64,000 nucleotides of DNA from Planococcus chinensis (lineage in GTDB: Bacteria; Bacillota; Bacilli; Bacillales_A; Planococcaceae). The notes under the pieces were generated by a model. The model was not told the origin of the DNA. It saw only the letters and a list, made by a program, of their open reading frames with translations, and did no database searches. The DNA lies in contig NZ_JABWTK010000005.1 of NCBI RefSeq assembly GCF_020071995.1, positions 282,930 to 346,929 of the forward strand. The letters are read 5' to 3'. This document shows positions 8,613 to 19,235 of the stretch, one piece after another; positions within the stretch are counted from its first letter, which is position 1, and every line of letters begins with the position of its first letter. Position numbers and translations under genes: made by a program.

Positions 8613-8704
8613 CATTTGCGAAAATATTATCAGAATAATCAAAATAAGTATTTTCAATTTAGGTAATTGGGTTTATGATGAGGGTAGAAGGAGGAGGATT
8701 TGAG

Positions 8705-8803
8705 ATGGATCCAACATTTGGTCTGGTGCCTATGCTCGTGCTTGCAGCCATTGCAGTCGTGCTGATCATGACCTATTTCATCTTCCACCACTGGGCAAAA
8801 TGA
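8705..8803 (+). CDS. 32-residue single-helix membrane peptide
   Basis: A short frame begins at ATG 8705, preceded by AAGGAGGAGG, one of the strongest ribosome sites in the window, and ends at 8803. It starts MDPTFGLVPM, has a hydrophobic stretch over residues 7-27, and ends FIFHHWAK. A perfect terminator starts ten bases after the stop, so this is a complete one-gene transcription unit. It has the form of the small membrane subunits and regulators known in Bacillales, but I cannot assign it to a family. Confidence 0.65.
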   Translation: MDPTFGLVPMLVLAAIAVVLIMTYFIFHHWAK

Positions 8804-8813
8804 ACAGTACGGC

Positions 8814-8841
8814 AAAAGCCGCATCTACATGCGGCTTTTTT
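8814..8841 (+). terminator. Terminator of the 32-residue peptide gene
   Basis: AAAAGCCGCAT pairs perfectly with ATGCGGCTTTT around a CTAC loop, and the T run continues. Confidence 0.9.
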
Positions 8842-8845
8842 AATT

Positions 8846-8959
8846 TGGCTGGAAGCAGATTGGCTTTATAGTGCTAAATTCGAAAATCGCTGCAATTGGC
8901 TGAACTCGCAGCTTGTGGAAGTATCCGAAGGCTATGGGGCAATGAAAGTGGTCCGTTAA
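8846..8959 (+). pseudogene. Possible 3' remnant of a lost gene
   Basis: Thirty-seven codons are open up to TAA at 8957-8959 and read like protein (a segment SAKFENRCNWLNSQLVEVSE, then GYGAMKVVR). There is no start codon or ribosome site, because the frame begins at the preceding terminator. It may be the tail of a deleted gene. It could equally be chance, since the stretch is short and I recognise no family. Confidence 0.25.
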
Positions 8960-9076
8960 CTAAATGATTTGCATGCAGGCTACAGCCTGAACCGAAAGAA
9001 CCGAGGGATTATTTAAGATGGAGGAAATTTAGTCTGGAAACCGAATGGTTAACAGAGAGATTGCTGAAAGGGCGGG

Positions 9077-9982
9077 ATGGAATTGGAACAAAAAGAAATC
9101 ATCGAGCTGGCGAAAAAGCACGGCTTTGAACTGGAAGGGCGGAAGTGGAGACTGAATGATTCAGGGCTGGATTTTTTGGTGGTGCTTTACGAAGATCCGT
9201 CAGGCATGCGTTGGGTGCTGCGCATACCGCGAAGAGCGGACGTGCAAAGTGAAATCCACAAAGAAAAAGCGATTTTGGACGTCGTGGAGCCGAATCTTGT
9301 TGTGGCGGCGCCGAAATGGGAAGTCATCACTGACGAAATGATTGCTTACCGGGCACTTCCGGGTGTTCCAGCCGGTACCATCAACAAAGAAGAGCAGCGC
9401 TATGATTGGGTGATCAATCCCGAACAGCTGTCTGAGAGTTATGTGGCCAGCTTGGCAAAAGGCATGGCGGCTCTTCATTCGATTCCATTTGAGAAAGTGG
9501 AAGCGGGAGGATTGGCCATTCAAACGATTGATGAAGTGAGGAGCCGGATGCTGGAACGAATGGAAGCGGTGAGCGAACAGTTTGAAGTCAGTGATGCTCT
9601 TTGGGCACGCTGGCATAAATGGATCGAAGACGATTCTATGTGGCCGGACCATACAGGGTTCATCCATGGCGATTTGCATGCCGGCCATATCCTGATTGAC
9701 GGGCAAGAAAACGTCACGGGATTCATCGACTGGACAGAAGGCAAAGTGGCGGACGTTTCCACTGACTTTGTCGGCCATTTGCGCGCTCATGGCGAAGAGG
9801 AAATGAAGCGGCTGGTGGATGCATACGGAGAGGCTGGCGGCCGCACTTGGCCGAAGATGAAAGAACACATTCTTGAACTGGCAGCCACGTATCCGATTGA
9901 CATCGCTGAATTTGCACTGAAATCAGGCATTGAGGAATATATGGAAATGGCGCGCGGAGCTTTAAAAGGAGAACAAGCTTAA
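9077..9982 (+). CDS. Macrolide 2'-phosphotransferase family protein (Mph/YcbJ-like)
   Basis: The protein belongs to the APH kinase fold; its Mph relatives phosphorylate the 2'-OH of the desosamine sugar of macrolides using GTP. The catalytic loop HGDLHAGH is at residues 197-204 (Asp199) and the metal-binding segment FIDWTEG at 216-222. The N-terminal lobe has WVLRIPRR in the position of the nucleotide-binding lysine region. Length 301 matches the chromosomal Bacillus proteins (YcbJ/Mph(K)) as well as acquired mph genes. ATG 9077 sits right at AAAGGGCGGG; TTG 9083 has better spacing. No erm-type leader peptide or mobile element flanks it, so it looks like an intrinsic gene. Whether it confers resistance cannot be read from the sequence. 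Confidence 0.8.
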   Translation: MELEQKEIIELAKKHGFELEGRKWRLNDSGLDFLVVLYEDPSGMRWVLRIPRRADVQSEIHKEKAILDVVEPNLVVAAPKWEVITDEMIAYRALPGVPAGTINKEEQRYDWVINPEQLSESYVASLAKGMAALHSIPFEKVEAGGLAIQTIDEVRSRMLERMEAVSEQFEVSDALWARWHKWIEDDSMWPDHTGFIHGDLHAGHILIDGQENVTGFIDWTEGKVADVSTDFVGHLRAHGEEEMKRLVDAYGEAGGRTWPKMKEHILELAATYPIDIAEFALKSGIEEYMEMARGALKGEQA

Positions 9983-10012
9983 GCTATTAATATTAAACTT
10001 CTAGGCAACTAT

Positions 10013-10053
10013 AAAAACAGCAGGCATCTATCAAAGCGATGCCTGCTGTTTTT
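10013..10053 (+). terminator. Terminator after the mph-like gene
   Basis: AACAGCAGGCATC pairs perfectly with GATGCCTGCTGTT and is followed by a T run. Confidence 0.9.
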
Positions 10054-10124
10054 AGTTGTCGGCCTTCTTACTGACATGTTGCCGAGGGAAAATCTATGCA
10101 CAAAAACAAGAGAGGAAAAAGCAA

Positions 10125-10163
10125 TTAAAAACCATCCCCAAAACAGAAGTTCATAGGGATGGT
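10125..10163 (-). terminator. Terminator of the yjiH-like gene
   Basis: ACCATCCC (10131-10138) pairs with GGGATGGT (10156-10163). On the minus strand the hairpin is followed by TTTTAATT, just after the yjiH stop. Confidence 0.7.
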
Positions 10164-10171
10164 CTTCGCTT

Positions 10172-11536
10172 TTATACAAACAAATGGCCGAACAAGACCA
10201 GGATCGGCAAGGTGATCACTGTGCGCAAAATGAAGATGACGGCCAGTTCCCAGAACTTGACCGGAATATTTGAACGCAGGATCAACAGTCCGATTTCAGA
10301 CATATAGATGATCTGTGTCAAAGAGACACCCGCCAGAACAAAACGGGTCAATTCGCTTTCAATGCCGCTGCCGAGAACCGCTGGCAGGAACATATCCGCA
10401 AAACCGACAAGGAAAGTCGGGGCCGCTTCAGCTGCTTCGGGAAGGCCCAGCAACGTCAGTACAGGAATCAACGGATAAGAGACGATTTTGAACAGCGGTG
10501 TGTATTCCGCTACGACCAATGCTACTGTTCCAAGTGCCATTACCAATGGGATTAATGCCAGCCAGATGTCCAAAACGGTTTCTACACCGATTTTGGCGAG
10601 CTTTGAAGGGCTTGCAGCGCTGTCCGCTTTGCGGCGGGCTTCTGCAAATCCCCATTTGACAAGAGACACGTTTTCCGGAATAACATCGTCCACTTGTTTG
10701 CCAACCGGCGCATAATAGACATCCTTTTTGCGGGACAGCGGCGGAATGCGCGGCATGATGACGGCCGCGACCAGACAAGCAACGGAAACGGCCAAGTAGA
10801 ACGGCAAAAACAAATGGCCGATGCCGACCACATTGGCGACAACTAAACTGAAGGCGACCGATGCAATCGAGAAAGTCGTCGCAATAACGGATGCTTCACG
10901 TTCGGTGTAATAGCCTTCGTCGTATTGCTTCATGGTGACCAGGACACCGACTGGCGCCGCTCCCATCCACGATGCCATCGCATCAATCGAGGAACGGCCA
11001 GGCAAAGTGAATACGGGACGCATGAATTTATTGACCAAAACGCCGACAAATTCCATAAGCCCGAATTCAACGAGCAAAGGCAACAGAATGCCGGCGAATA
11101 AGAACCAAGTCAATAGGACAGGCGCCAAATCATAAAGGACGACGCCGCCTGTATTGCGGGAAGCGATCGCTTCAGGGCCGATTTCAAAATATGCCATGAT
11201 GCCAAATGCGAAAGCAATGATGCGTACCGCGAGGCCGAATGGGCCGTTGATAAACGTTGCACGCAGAAAAGGCGAGTTCTTTACAAACTCAGGTTTTATG
11301 GCAGTCGCTGCCAGGCTGGCAATGGCTGAAAAGCCGAGAAGGAATAGAATGAATGCAGGAATCACGTTGCTGAAAGTGGACAACAGGAAAGAGGCAAGAA
11401 TGCCGACGCCGATTGTCACTTCTCCGTTATAAGAAATCGGACATAAAAACAGCAATGCTCCAATCAGGGAAGGAATGAGAAATTTCCATGTTGCAGCTGG
11501 AGAAACAGCTTTCTTGTTTTGTTGGAGCATGGTCAT
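10172..11536 (-). CDS. yjiH: YjiH-family membrane protein with nucleoside-recognition (Gate) domains
   Basis: The 454-residue protein is highly hydrophobic with about ten or eleven predicted helices. It carries Gate/nucleoside-recognition features: a GRSSIDAMASWMGAAPVGVLVT segment near residue 190 and a C-terminal Gate-like repeat (LVGFADMFLPAVLGSGIESE). YjiH relatives are presumed transporters or channels of unknown substrate. The start MTMLQQ at 11536 follows AAGGAGGA. It is alone in its unit, and a perfect palindrome overlaps its promoter, so it is probably repressed by a dedicated regulator encoded elsewhere. Confidence 0.8.
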   Translation of the reverse strand: MTMLQQNKKAVSPAATWKFLIPSLIGALLFLCPISYNGEVTIGVGILASFLLSTFSNVIPAFILFLLGFSAIASLAATAIKPEFVKNSPFLRATFINGPFGLAVRIIAFAFGIMAYFEIGPEAIASRNTGGVVLYDLAPVLLTWFLFAGILLPLLVEFGLMEFVGVLVNKFMRPVFTLPGRSSIDAMASWMGAAPVGVLVTMKQYDEGYYTEREASVIATTFSIASVAFSLVVANVVGIGHLFLPFYLAVSVACLVAAVIMPRIPPLSRKKDVYYAPVGKQVDDVIPENVSLVKWGFAEARRKADSAASPSKLAKIGVETVLDIWLALIPLVMALGTVALVVAEYTPLFKIVSYPLIPVLTLLGLPEAAEAAPTFLVGFADMFLPAVLGSGIESELTRFVLAGVSLTQIIYMSEIGLLILRSNIPVKFWELAVIFILRTVITLPILVLFGHLFV

Positions 11537-11569
11537 ATATAAATCCTCCTTACGTTTCTTTAAAATAAG

Positions 11570-11607
11570 ATGTATACAGTATACATTTAAAACTTATAAT
11601 TATACAA
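11570..11607 (-). promoter_or_regulatory. yjiH promoter overlapped by a perfect palindromic operator
   Basis: The 17-bp palindrome ATGTATAC-A-GTATACAT (11570-11586) contains the minus-strand -10 TATACT (11578-11583). The -35 TTGTAT lies at 11602-11607 with an 18-bp spacer. Such TGTATAC half-sites are typical of GntR-type repressors. Binding would cover the -10 box. Confidence 0.65.
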
Positions 11608-13595
<1,988 letters not shown>

Positions 13596-13618
13596 TCAAA
13601 TAATAAAAGAAATAATTG

Positions 13619-13660
13619 AAAAAGCGCTTAGACAAGCAATTGTCTGAGCGCTTTTTTTTG
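13619..13660 (+). terminator. Terminator of gdhA
   Basis: AAAGCGCTTAGACAA pairs with TTGTCTGAGCGCTTT (one wobble or mismatch) and is followed by eight T residues. Confidence 0.92.
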
Positions 13661-13959
13661 TGTGTCAAATCTCCTGTTTCTTCGCCTCACTAAAGGATTC
13701 TCTCTTTGAGTAAATTTCCTCCTATTCATACTTTCATCCCGTTTTGGCATGAGGAGATGATAGTCGAATCTCTTCAAGTGGAAAGAAAGATGAACTAATT
13801 TTGTTATAAAAATAATTAAACGACAGGAATATTTAACCTTTTTTTAACCTTAGAACTATATTGTAGCAAGTGCAGTTATTTTTTGTGGAAATGGTAGTTC
13901 CTAAGAACTGTTTTAGAAAGGGTGACAATTTCTTTCATTATGCAGGATAGGGTGGTTGG
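13661..13959. other. Intergenic region before the GH16/GT2 cassette
   Basis: Roughly 300 bases, AT-rich, with no coding frame I can support. A small inverted repeat AGTTC-CTAA-GAACT lies near 13892-13911, just upstream of the GH16 gene. No terminator or clear promoter is visible. Confidence 0.4.
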
Positions 13960-14769
13960 ATGAACGTTTTAAGTGGGACGATTTGCGCGTCAATGGCGCT
14001 ATTTTGTTTAGCAGGAGGAGGAACAAATATGGATTATTTACCGCCGGTGCCATCATCAGATTCTCAACCCTCAGAGAACAACGGAGTACTGCAAGACTAT
14101 GATTCGATTCCTTGGAAAATCGTTTGGAACGAAGAATTTGATGCAGGACCATTGGATTCGGCACGTTGGAATGTGCTGGATGACCCTTATGGATATGGCA
14201 ATAGAAGCCAGCACTACAAACCAGAAAACATAGAAGTCAGTGAAAGCAATTTAATAATAAATACGAAAAAAGAAACTTCTCAAGGATTCCCTTATACATC
14301 AGGAGCGATTACGACAAAAGGAAAGGCCGTATTCAAATACGGAAAAATTGAAGTAAGGGCGAAGCTTCCTTCGGGAAGAGGGCTTTTGCCTGCGATTTGG
14401 CTCTGGAACAACGAAGGGAAAGACTTTCCGGAAATTGACATGGTAGAAGTACTTGGCCAGCAGCCGGGGCAAATATGGAACACCATCCATTACGAAGTAA
14501 ATGGCGTTTACGGGAAAGATTACAAGCTTTCGGAATTGCCTAATCTGACCACTGATTACCATACGTACGGAATTGAATGGGATTCGAAGAAAATAACCTT
14601 CTTTGTTGACGGCACTTCTATCTATACCAGCACAACTTATGTACCGAATGAAGACATGTATTTATTCATCAACACCGCTGTAGGCGGAGATTGGGTTGGG
14701 GAGCCTGATGAAACCACAGAATTTCCTGTGCAAATGATGGTCGATTGGATTCGTTATTACAAAAAATAG
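13960..14769 (+). CDS. GH16-family beta-glucanase-like hydrolase
   Basis: The catalytic signature EIDMVE at residues 158-163 (nucleophile Glu158, acid/base Glu163) places it in glycoside hydrolase family 16, nearest to the laminarinase/beta-1,3(4)-glucanase branch. Flanking blocks WNEEFDAG, YTSGAITTKGK, YGKIEVRAKLPSGRGLLPAIW and the WDSKKITFFVDG lid also fit. The N-terminus is odd. From ATG 13960 it reads as a short hydrophobic leader ending LAGGG, where a lipobox would have LAGC. A much stronger ribosome site (AGGAGGAGG, 14013-14021) precedes an in-frame ATG at 14029, which would give a protein without any export signal. It lies 21 bases before a GT2 synthase, so it probably trims or releases that enzyme's polysaccharide. 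Confidence 0.85.
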   Translation: MNVLSGTICASMALFCLAGGGTNMDYLPPVPSSDSQPSENNGVLQDYDSIPWKIVWNEEFDAGPLDSARWNVLDDPYGYGNRSQHYKPENIEVSESNLIINTKKETSQGFPYTSGAITTKGKAVFKYGKIEVRAKLPSGRGLLPAIWLWNNEGKDFPEIDMVEVLGQQPGQIWNTIHYEVNGVYGKDYKLSELPNLTTDYHTYGIEWDSKKITFFVDGTSIYTSTTYVPNEDMYLFINTAVGGDWVGEPDETTEFPVQMMVDWIRYYKK

Positions 14770-14790
14770 AATAGCTAAGGGGACGGGGAA

Positions 14791-16344
14791 ATGGATATAA
14801 TTTTACTGGCGGCCTTATTATTATGGGCGGTATTTTTTAGTTTTCAATTAGCATACTTAGTTTTGGCTTTTAGAATTACGCGGGAAGATACCGATGTCAG
14901 ACATGATCTGCGCGAGAATAAAATGTCGATTTTAGTGCCGGCATATAACGAAGCAAAAGTATTGAAAAGCTGTTTTTCAGGATTTAAAAATTTAGCTTAC
15001 GAAAATTTCGAAATGATTATTATCAACGATGGATCAGATGATAATTCCATGAAGCTATTGGTGGATTTATTGAATTTGAAAGAGGAAAAGCTAACCCCAC
15101 GAGATATATTGGCGTACAACCCGGTCATTCGAACTTTTGTGTCATCTGCTTACCCAAATGTTAAAGTGCTTGATAAAGTAAATGGCGGCAAAGCAGATGC
15201 GTTAAATGCCGGAGCTGATTATGCTAGCGGAGACATTATTATCACTTTAGATGCGGACAGTATCCTGCAGAAAAATGCTTTGACGCATATAAACGAAGCC
15301 ATGCAAGATCCTAACGTCATTGCTGGCGGCGGGATGGTGCATGTTGGCCAAATGTACAAGGATTCAAAGCCGTCGTTTAAAGGGAAAGGGCTTGTGAGAT
15401 ACCAATTGTCTGATTATATGCTGTCGTTTTACATCAAAAGATTCGTGCAATCAAAATTCGGTCTGGTGTCTGTAGTTTCCGGAGCTTTTGGTGCATTTAG
15501 AGCTTTTGCCTTATACGAAGCGGGAGGATATAAAAAGACAATTGGCGAGGACATGGAAATCACCCTTAATATGCAGCAGCTGATTAAAAACACTTATACA
15601 AAAGGCAAGCTGGTCTTCATACCGAAAGCTGAGTGCTACACAGAAGTGCCTGCTGACTACAAGAGCCTATCGAAGCAGAGAATCAGATGGCAAAAAGGCT
15701 TTATCGATTCTTTGAAAATTTACCGCAAGGACAGAGTGAAGAAATTAGGCTTTAAACTTGTTTTCTTTGTTTTCATCGACTCGATACTGCCTGGGGTTGT
15801 TGGGATTTTCACTACTTTTCTTCTGGCATACTCGATTGTCACGGGCGGAATGCTGGGGCTGACTCTCTTATTGCTGGCAGCTACAGCCGCTTTGCAAATT
15901 GTGCAGCGAGTAGGAGCTTATGTAATTTCAAGAAGATACGGACACAAATACTCAAAAAGCGATTATGCCAGAATCACGTTGTTTTCAGTTGTTGAACTCG
16001 TCACATACCGGGTTTTGGATGCCTACTTTTTCATGTATGGATCGATTGCCTATTTGGTTCAACGGAATCATACGTGGAACAAGCTGGAGAGAACCGGAAT
16101 CGTCTCAATCTATACAAATGAAATCGTGAACGAAAAACCAATTTCAATCACAGATGCACTGCCGTTAAAAGAAGCTATCGTAGAAATAGCTGCAGTCTTT
16201 GATACGGAATTGGTACCGGATGAAACTTTTGAAAGTGTGCCGGAAAAGTTTCAAGATCTTGTATCTAAAAACATGTTGGAACCAGTGAATGAGCTTTTAC
16301 TGGAAGTAAGTTCTGAAGCTCCATCCCTCACCAAAAATGTCTGA
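14791..16344 (+). CDS. Processive GT2 glycosyltransferase, membrane polysaccharide synthase
   Basis: The 517-residue protein has an N-terminal helix (residues 1-25), a cytoplasmic GT2 domain and about four C-terminal helices (from about 315), the build of cellulose, hyaluronan, PNAG and beta-glucan synthases. Key motifs are NDGSDD (79-84), LDADS (153-157), IGED (251-254) and QRIRW (296-300, the Q/RxxRW chain-holding motif). The C-terminal 90 residues after the last helix are an extra acidic soluble tail. A HAS- or PgaC-like product is possible, but the partner GH16 hydrolase points to a beta-glucan. Both genes look richer in A/T than their neighbours. Confidence 0.85.
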   Translation: MDIILLAALLLWAVFFSFQLAYLVLAFRITREDTDVRHDLRENKMSILVPAYNEAKVLKSCFSGFKNLAYENFEMIIINDGSDDNSMKLLVDLLNLKEEKLTPRDILAYNPVIRTFVSSAYPNVKVLDKVNGGKADALNAGADYASGDIIITLDADSILQKNALTHINEAMQDPNVIAGGGMVHVGQMYKDSKPSFKGKGLVRYQLSDYMLSFYIKRFVQSKFGLVSVVSGAFGAFRAFALYEAGGYKKTIGEDMEITLNMQQLIKNTYTKGKLVFIPKAECYTEVPADYKSLSKQRIRWQKGFIDSLKIYRKDRVKKLGFKLVFFVFIDSILPGVVGIFTTFLLAYSIVTGGMLGLTLLLLAATAALQIVQRVGAYVISRRYGHKYSKSDYARITLFSVVELVTYRVLDAYFFMYGSIAYLVQRNHTWNKLERTGIVSIYTNEIVNEKPISITDALPLKEAIVEIAAVFDTELVPDETFESVPEKFQDLVSKNMLEPVNELLLEVSSEAPSLTKNV

Positions 16345-16387
16345 GATTGCAATAACTCTATTAAAGTTAGATTGAAAATTATGTATT

Positions 16388-16436
16388 TTTAACTCGCTCT
16401 TTAAATTCAAAATTTGAGGAGCGCGTTTTATTTTAA
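16388..16436 (+). terminator. Imperfect terminator after the GT2 gene
   Basis: CGCTC-TTTAAATT pairs with AATTTGAG-GAGCG with mismatches and is followed by GTTTTATTTT. Confidence 0.6.
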
Positions 16437-16534
16437 CTATTATTAGTTCTACAAGGCAAATTATGAATGTTCTTATTTTACCTTGTTTTGGCCGCTTGGG
16501 GCTTGGAATTCAAACACCTTACTTCTACCAATTT

Positions 16535-16582
16535 CAATAAGTATATTTAAAAAAGACTGAATTATTTTTAAAATACTTATTG
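16535..16582. repeat. 48-bp AT-rich inverted repeat before the S-box
   Basis: The outer arms CAATAAGTAT (16535-16544) and ATACTTATTG (16573-16582) are perfect reverse complements. The inner TTTAAAAA/TTTTTAAA sequences extend the pairing. There is no T tail, so it is not an ordinary terminator. It may be an operator, a cruciform or a relic of a mobile element end. Confidence 0.6.
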
Positions 16583-16645
16583 CGTTATCAAAAATGAGCT
16601 GTTATTGTTATCTCTATCGAATATTTAGACAACTTCATACTGTTT

Positions 16646-16755
16646 TTCTTATCAAGAGAGGTCGAGGAACTGGTCCGATGAAACCTCAGCAACCTGCAGC
16701 TATTCAGCGGCAAAGGTGCTAATTCCAGCAAGTTTTTATACTTGATAGATAAGAA
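16646..16755 (+). promoter_or_regulatory. SAM-I (S-box) riboswitch, plus strand
   Basis: The conserved S-box elements occur in order: P1 TTCTTATC (16646-16653) closing with GATAAGAA (16748-16755), then AGAGAGGT, GAGGAACTGG, CCGATGAAACCTCAGCAACC, GGTGCTAATTCCAGC. When SAM is bound, the downstream terminator forms and the organosulfur operon is off; it opens when methionine/SAM is low. Confidence 0.95.
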
Positions 16756-16778
16756 GATACCCTTAACTTATTTACTGA

Positions 16779-16822
16779 TGCAAAGGCTCTTCTTTATTGA
16801 AGCGCTCTTGCATTTTTTTTAT
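16779..16822 (+). terminator. S-box expression-platform terminator
   Basis: TGCAAAGGCTCTTC pairs imperfectly with GAAGCGCTCTTGCA and is followed by eight T residues, 50 bases before the first gene. It is the switchable terminator of the riboswitch. Confidence 0.8.
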
Positions 16823-16873
16823 TGTTTAAACCTATTAAGTTAATAGGATTAATAAGTGATTGGAGGAAAAGGA

Positions 16874-17890
16874 ATGGTTTATCAGCTTGGTATTTTGGAT
16901 CAAAGTCCAATGTTCGAAGGGAAAACGGGTGCCTATGCGCTCAGAAGAACAGTAGAACTGGCGCAAAAGGCGGAACAGTGGGGATATGGGCGTTTTTGGG
17001 TTTCTGAACATCATAACAGTGAGACGGTGGCGGGATCTTCACCGGAAATATTGATGTCACACGTATTGGCTAAAACCGAAACGATCCGCGTAGGTTCTGG
17101 AGGCGTCATGCTGCAGCATTACAGCCCGTATAAAGTGGCGGAGAACTTCAATTTGCTGGCTAGTCTTGCTCCCGGACGTGTAGACCTAGGCATCGGCAAA
17201 GCGCCGGGTGGGTTGCCGTTATCAACAAAAGCCTTGAATTACGGATCTGCAAATCAAGAAATTACTTTTGAAGAGCGCCTCGTTTTGCTGGATGAGCTGC
17301 TTGAAGATTCCTTGGCGGATAATCATCAGTTGTCGGGGATTCAAGCGACGCCCCTTCCGCCTGAGAATACAGAAAACTTTCTGTTGGGGGCAAGTCCTGA
17401 AAGTGCGGAACTTGCTGCCCGCCTTGGCTGGAGTTTTGTTTACGCCTTGTTCATCAACAGTGATGCTGCCGTCTTGGAAAAAGCGGCAGAAGCTTACCGG
17501 AACAAAAACGGAAGCGGCCGTGTCCTGGTCGCTGCTGCTGTGGTGGCAGCCCCGACGGAAGAAGAAGCTAACCGCCTTGCAGGTGATAAAAAGATTTATA
17601 AAGTGCATTTGGAAAGCGGCCGGACCGTAACGCTCGTCAGTGCTGAAAGCGCGGAGGAGTTTGGCCGCCAGGCGGGTGAACCGTATACGACGTCCGTCCA
17701 GGATGCCAATGTTATTAAAGGGACGCCGGAGACAATCCACAGGATATTTGATGATTTCCACCAGCGGCTCGGAATAGCGGAATTTATCCTTCATACGCCG
17801 ATTGAAACCGAAGAAGGGCGGCTGCGGTCATTCGAATTGCTCAGTCCGCTCCATGCACAAAACACAAAGGAGGAAGATACCTATGTCTAA
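16874..17890 (+). CDS. LLM-class flavin-dependent monooxygenase, YtmO/CmoO-like
   Basis: A luciferase-like (bacterial TIM-barrel) oxidoreductase of 338 residues. Hallmarks are [12 protein letters not shown] at the N-terminus, [32 protein letters not shown] and [14 protein letters not shown], typical of the group that includes B. subtilis YtmO. These enzymes use reduced flavin and oxygen. ATG 16874 is set by GGAGG at 16862-16866. It is the first gene behind the S-box, and its stop lies inside the start of the next gene (eight-base overlap). In B. subtilis the ytmO gene lies with ytnI and ytnJ in the operon used for S-alkylated cysteine compounds; the same three gene types stand together here. 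The exact reaction is not fixed by sequence. Confidence 0.82.
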   Translation: MVYQLGILDQSPMFEGKTGAYALRRTVELAQKAEQWGYGRFWVSEHHNSETVAGSSPEILMSHVLAKTETIRVGSGGVMLQHYSPYKVAENFNLLASLAPGRVDLGIGKAPGGLPLSTKALNYGSANQEITFEERLVLLDELLEDSLADNHQLSGIQATPLPPENTENFLLGASPESAELAARLGWSFVYALFINSDAAVLEKAAEAYRNKNGSGRVLVAAAVVAAPTEEEANRLAGDKKIYKVHLESGRTVTLVSAESAEEFGRQAGEPYTTSVQDANVIKGTPETIHRIFDDFHQRLGIAEFILHTPIETEEGRLRSFELLSPLHAQNTKEEDTYV

Positions 17891-19220
17891 CAAAAAACAA
17901 ATCAAATTTGGCGTGATGCTTCACGGTGCAGGAGGGCATATGAATGCCTGGAAAGATCCTTCTGTTCCTGCAGATGCCAGTGTTAATCTGCAGCATTATA
18001 CAGAGGCAGCGCAAAAAGCGGAGCGCGCCGGCATCGATTTTGTTTTTGTGGCAGATGGACTGTTCATCAACGAAAAGTCGATCCCGCATTTTCTAAACCG
18101 TTTTGAACCGATTACGATTCTTTCCGCTTTGGCTTCGGTGACAACGCATATCGGCCTTGTAGGAACTTTGTCGACTTCTTACAGCGAACCCTTTACGGTG
18201 GCAAGGCAATTTGCTTCCCTCGATAAAATCAGTGGCGGCCGTGCTGGGTGGAACGTCGTGACATCTCCTTTAGAAGGTTCCGCGACTAATTACAATAAAG
18301 GCGAGCATCCCGAGCATGCGCTGCGCTATGAAATTGCGGATGAATACTTGGAAGTCACAAAGGGCTTATGGGATTCCTGGGAAGACGACGCTTTTGTGCG
18401 GAACCGTGAAACGGGCCAATTTTTCGACCATGAGAAAATGCACGCATTGAACCATAAAGGCAAGCATTTTTCTGTGGCAGGGCCATTGAATATCAGCCGT
18501 TCGGAACAGGGGCAGCCGGTCATCTTCCAGGCAGGCGCTTCGGAATCGGGCAAAAGTTTTGCAGCGAAGCATGCAGAAGCAATCTTTACACATGCCAATA
18601 GCCTGGAGCAGGCCCGGGCTTATTACAATGATGTCAAAGATAAAGCCGAAGCAATCGGCCGCAACCGGGACGAGCTATTTGTTTATCCAGCCTTGAGCCC
18701 GATAGTCGGGGCGACGCTTGAGGAAGCAGAAGCAAAATACGAAGAGATCCAAAACCTGGTAACGATTGAAGAAGCTTTGAATTACCTGGGCCGTTACTTT
18801 GACCATTTTGATTTCAGCCAGTTTCCGCTGGATGAACCGTTTCCGGAAATCGGAGATGTCGGCAAAAACAGTTTCCAGTCGACAACAGACCACATAAAGA
18901 AAAGAGCACGGGAACATGGTTTAACACTTCGCCAAGTGGCGATGGAAGAAGCTACGCGCAAAGGTTCATTTTTCGGTACATACGAACAGATTGCCAACCA
19001 ATTGATCCAATGGGTCGAAGAAGGAGGCGCAGATGGCTTTATCGTTGGCCATCATGTACTCGGAAGGGATTTTGATGCTTTCCTTCAAAACGTGCTGCCC
19101 ATCTTAGAAGAACGGGGGTATTATAGCCGGAGTTATGGGCACGATACTCTGCGGGGCAATCTGGGCTTGCCGTTTAAAGAAAACCGCTACAGCAAAGAAA
19201 AACAAACAATTACCCAATAA
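17883..19220 (+). CDS. NtaA/SnaA/DszA-family flavin monooxygenase, YtnJ/CmoJ-like
   Basis: The 445-residue protein belongs to the long NtaA branch of luciferase-like monooxygenases. Recognisable blocks are [69 protein letters not shown] and [20 protein letters not shown] 17883 follows AAAGGAGGAAG and overlaps the previous stop, implying coupled translation. Members attack C-S, C-N or S-containing substrates such as nitrilotriacetate, dibenzothiophene sulfone and alkylcysteines. B. subtilis YtnJ is the nearest functional guide: it acts in breakdown of S-modified cysteine derivatives. Riboswitch control supports sulfur release. Confidence 0.85.
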   Translation: MSNKKQIKFGVMLHGAGGHMNAWKDPSVPADASVNLQHYTEAAQKAERAGIDFVFVADGLFINEKSIPHFLNRFEPITILSALASVTTHIGLVGTLSTSYSEPFTVARQFASLDKISGGRAGWNVVTSPLEGSATNYNKGEHPEHALRYEIADEYLEVTKGLWDSWEDDAFVRNRETGQFFDHEKMHALNHKGKHFSVAGPLNISRSEQGQPVIFQAGASESGKSFAAKHAEAIFTHANSLEQARAYYNDVKDKAEAIGRNRDELFVYPALSPIVGATLEEAEAKYEEIQNLVTIEEALNYLGRYFDHFDFSQFPLDEPFPEIGDVGKNSFQSTTDHIKKRAREHGLTLRQVAMEEATRKGSFFGTYEQIANQLIQWVEEGGADGFIVGHHVLGRDFDAFLQNVLPILEERGYYSRSYGHDTLRGNLGLPFKENRYSKEKQTITQ

Positions 19221-19235
19221 GAGGAGGAAATGAAA

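Noticed and set aside
8842..9076. Leader peptide or attenuator controlling the mph-like gene
   Set aside because: No short frame with ribosome site and alternating hairpins could be found; only a possible gene remnant is present.
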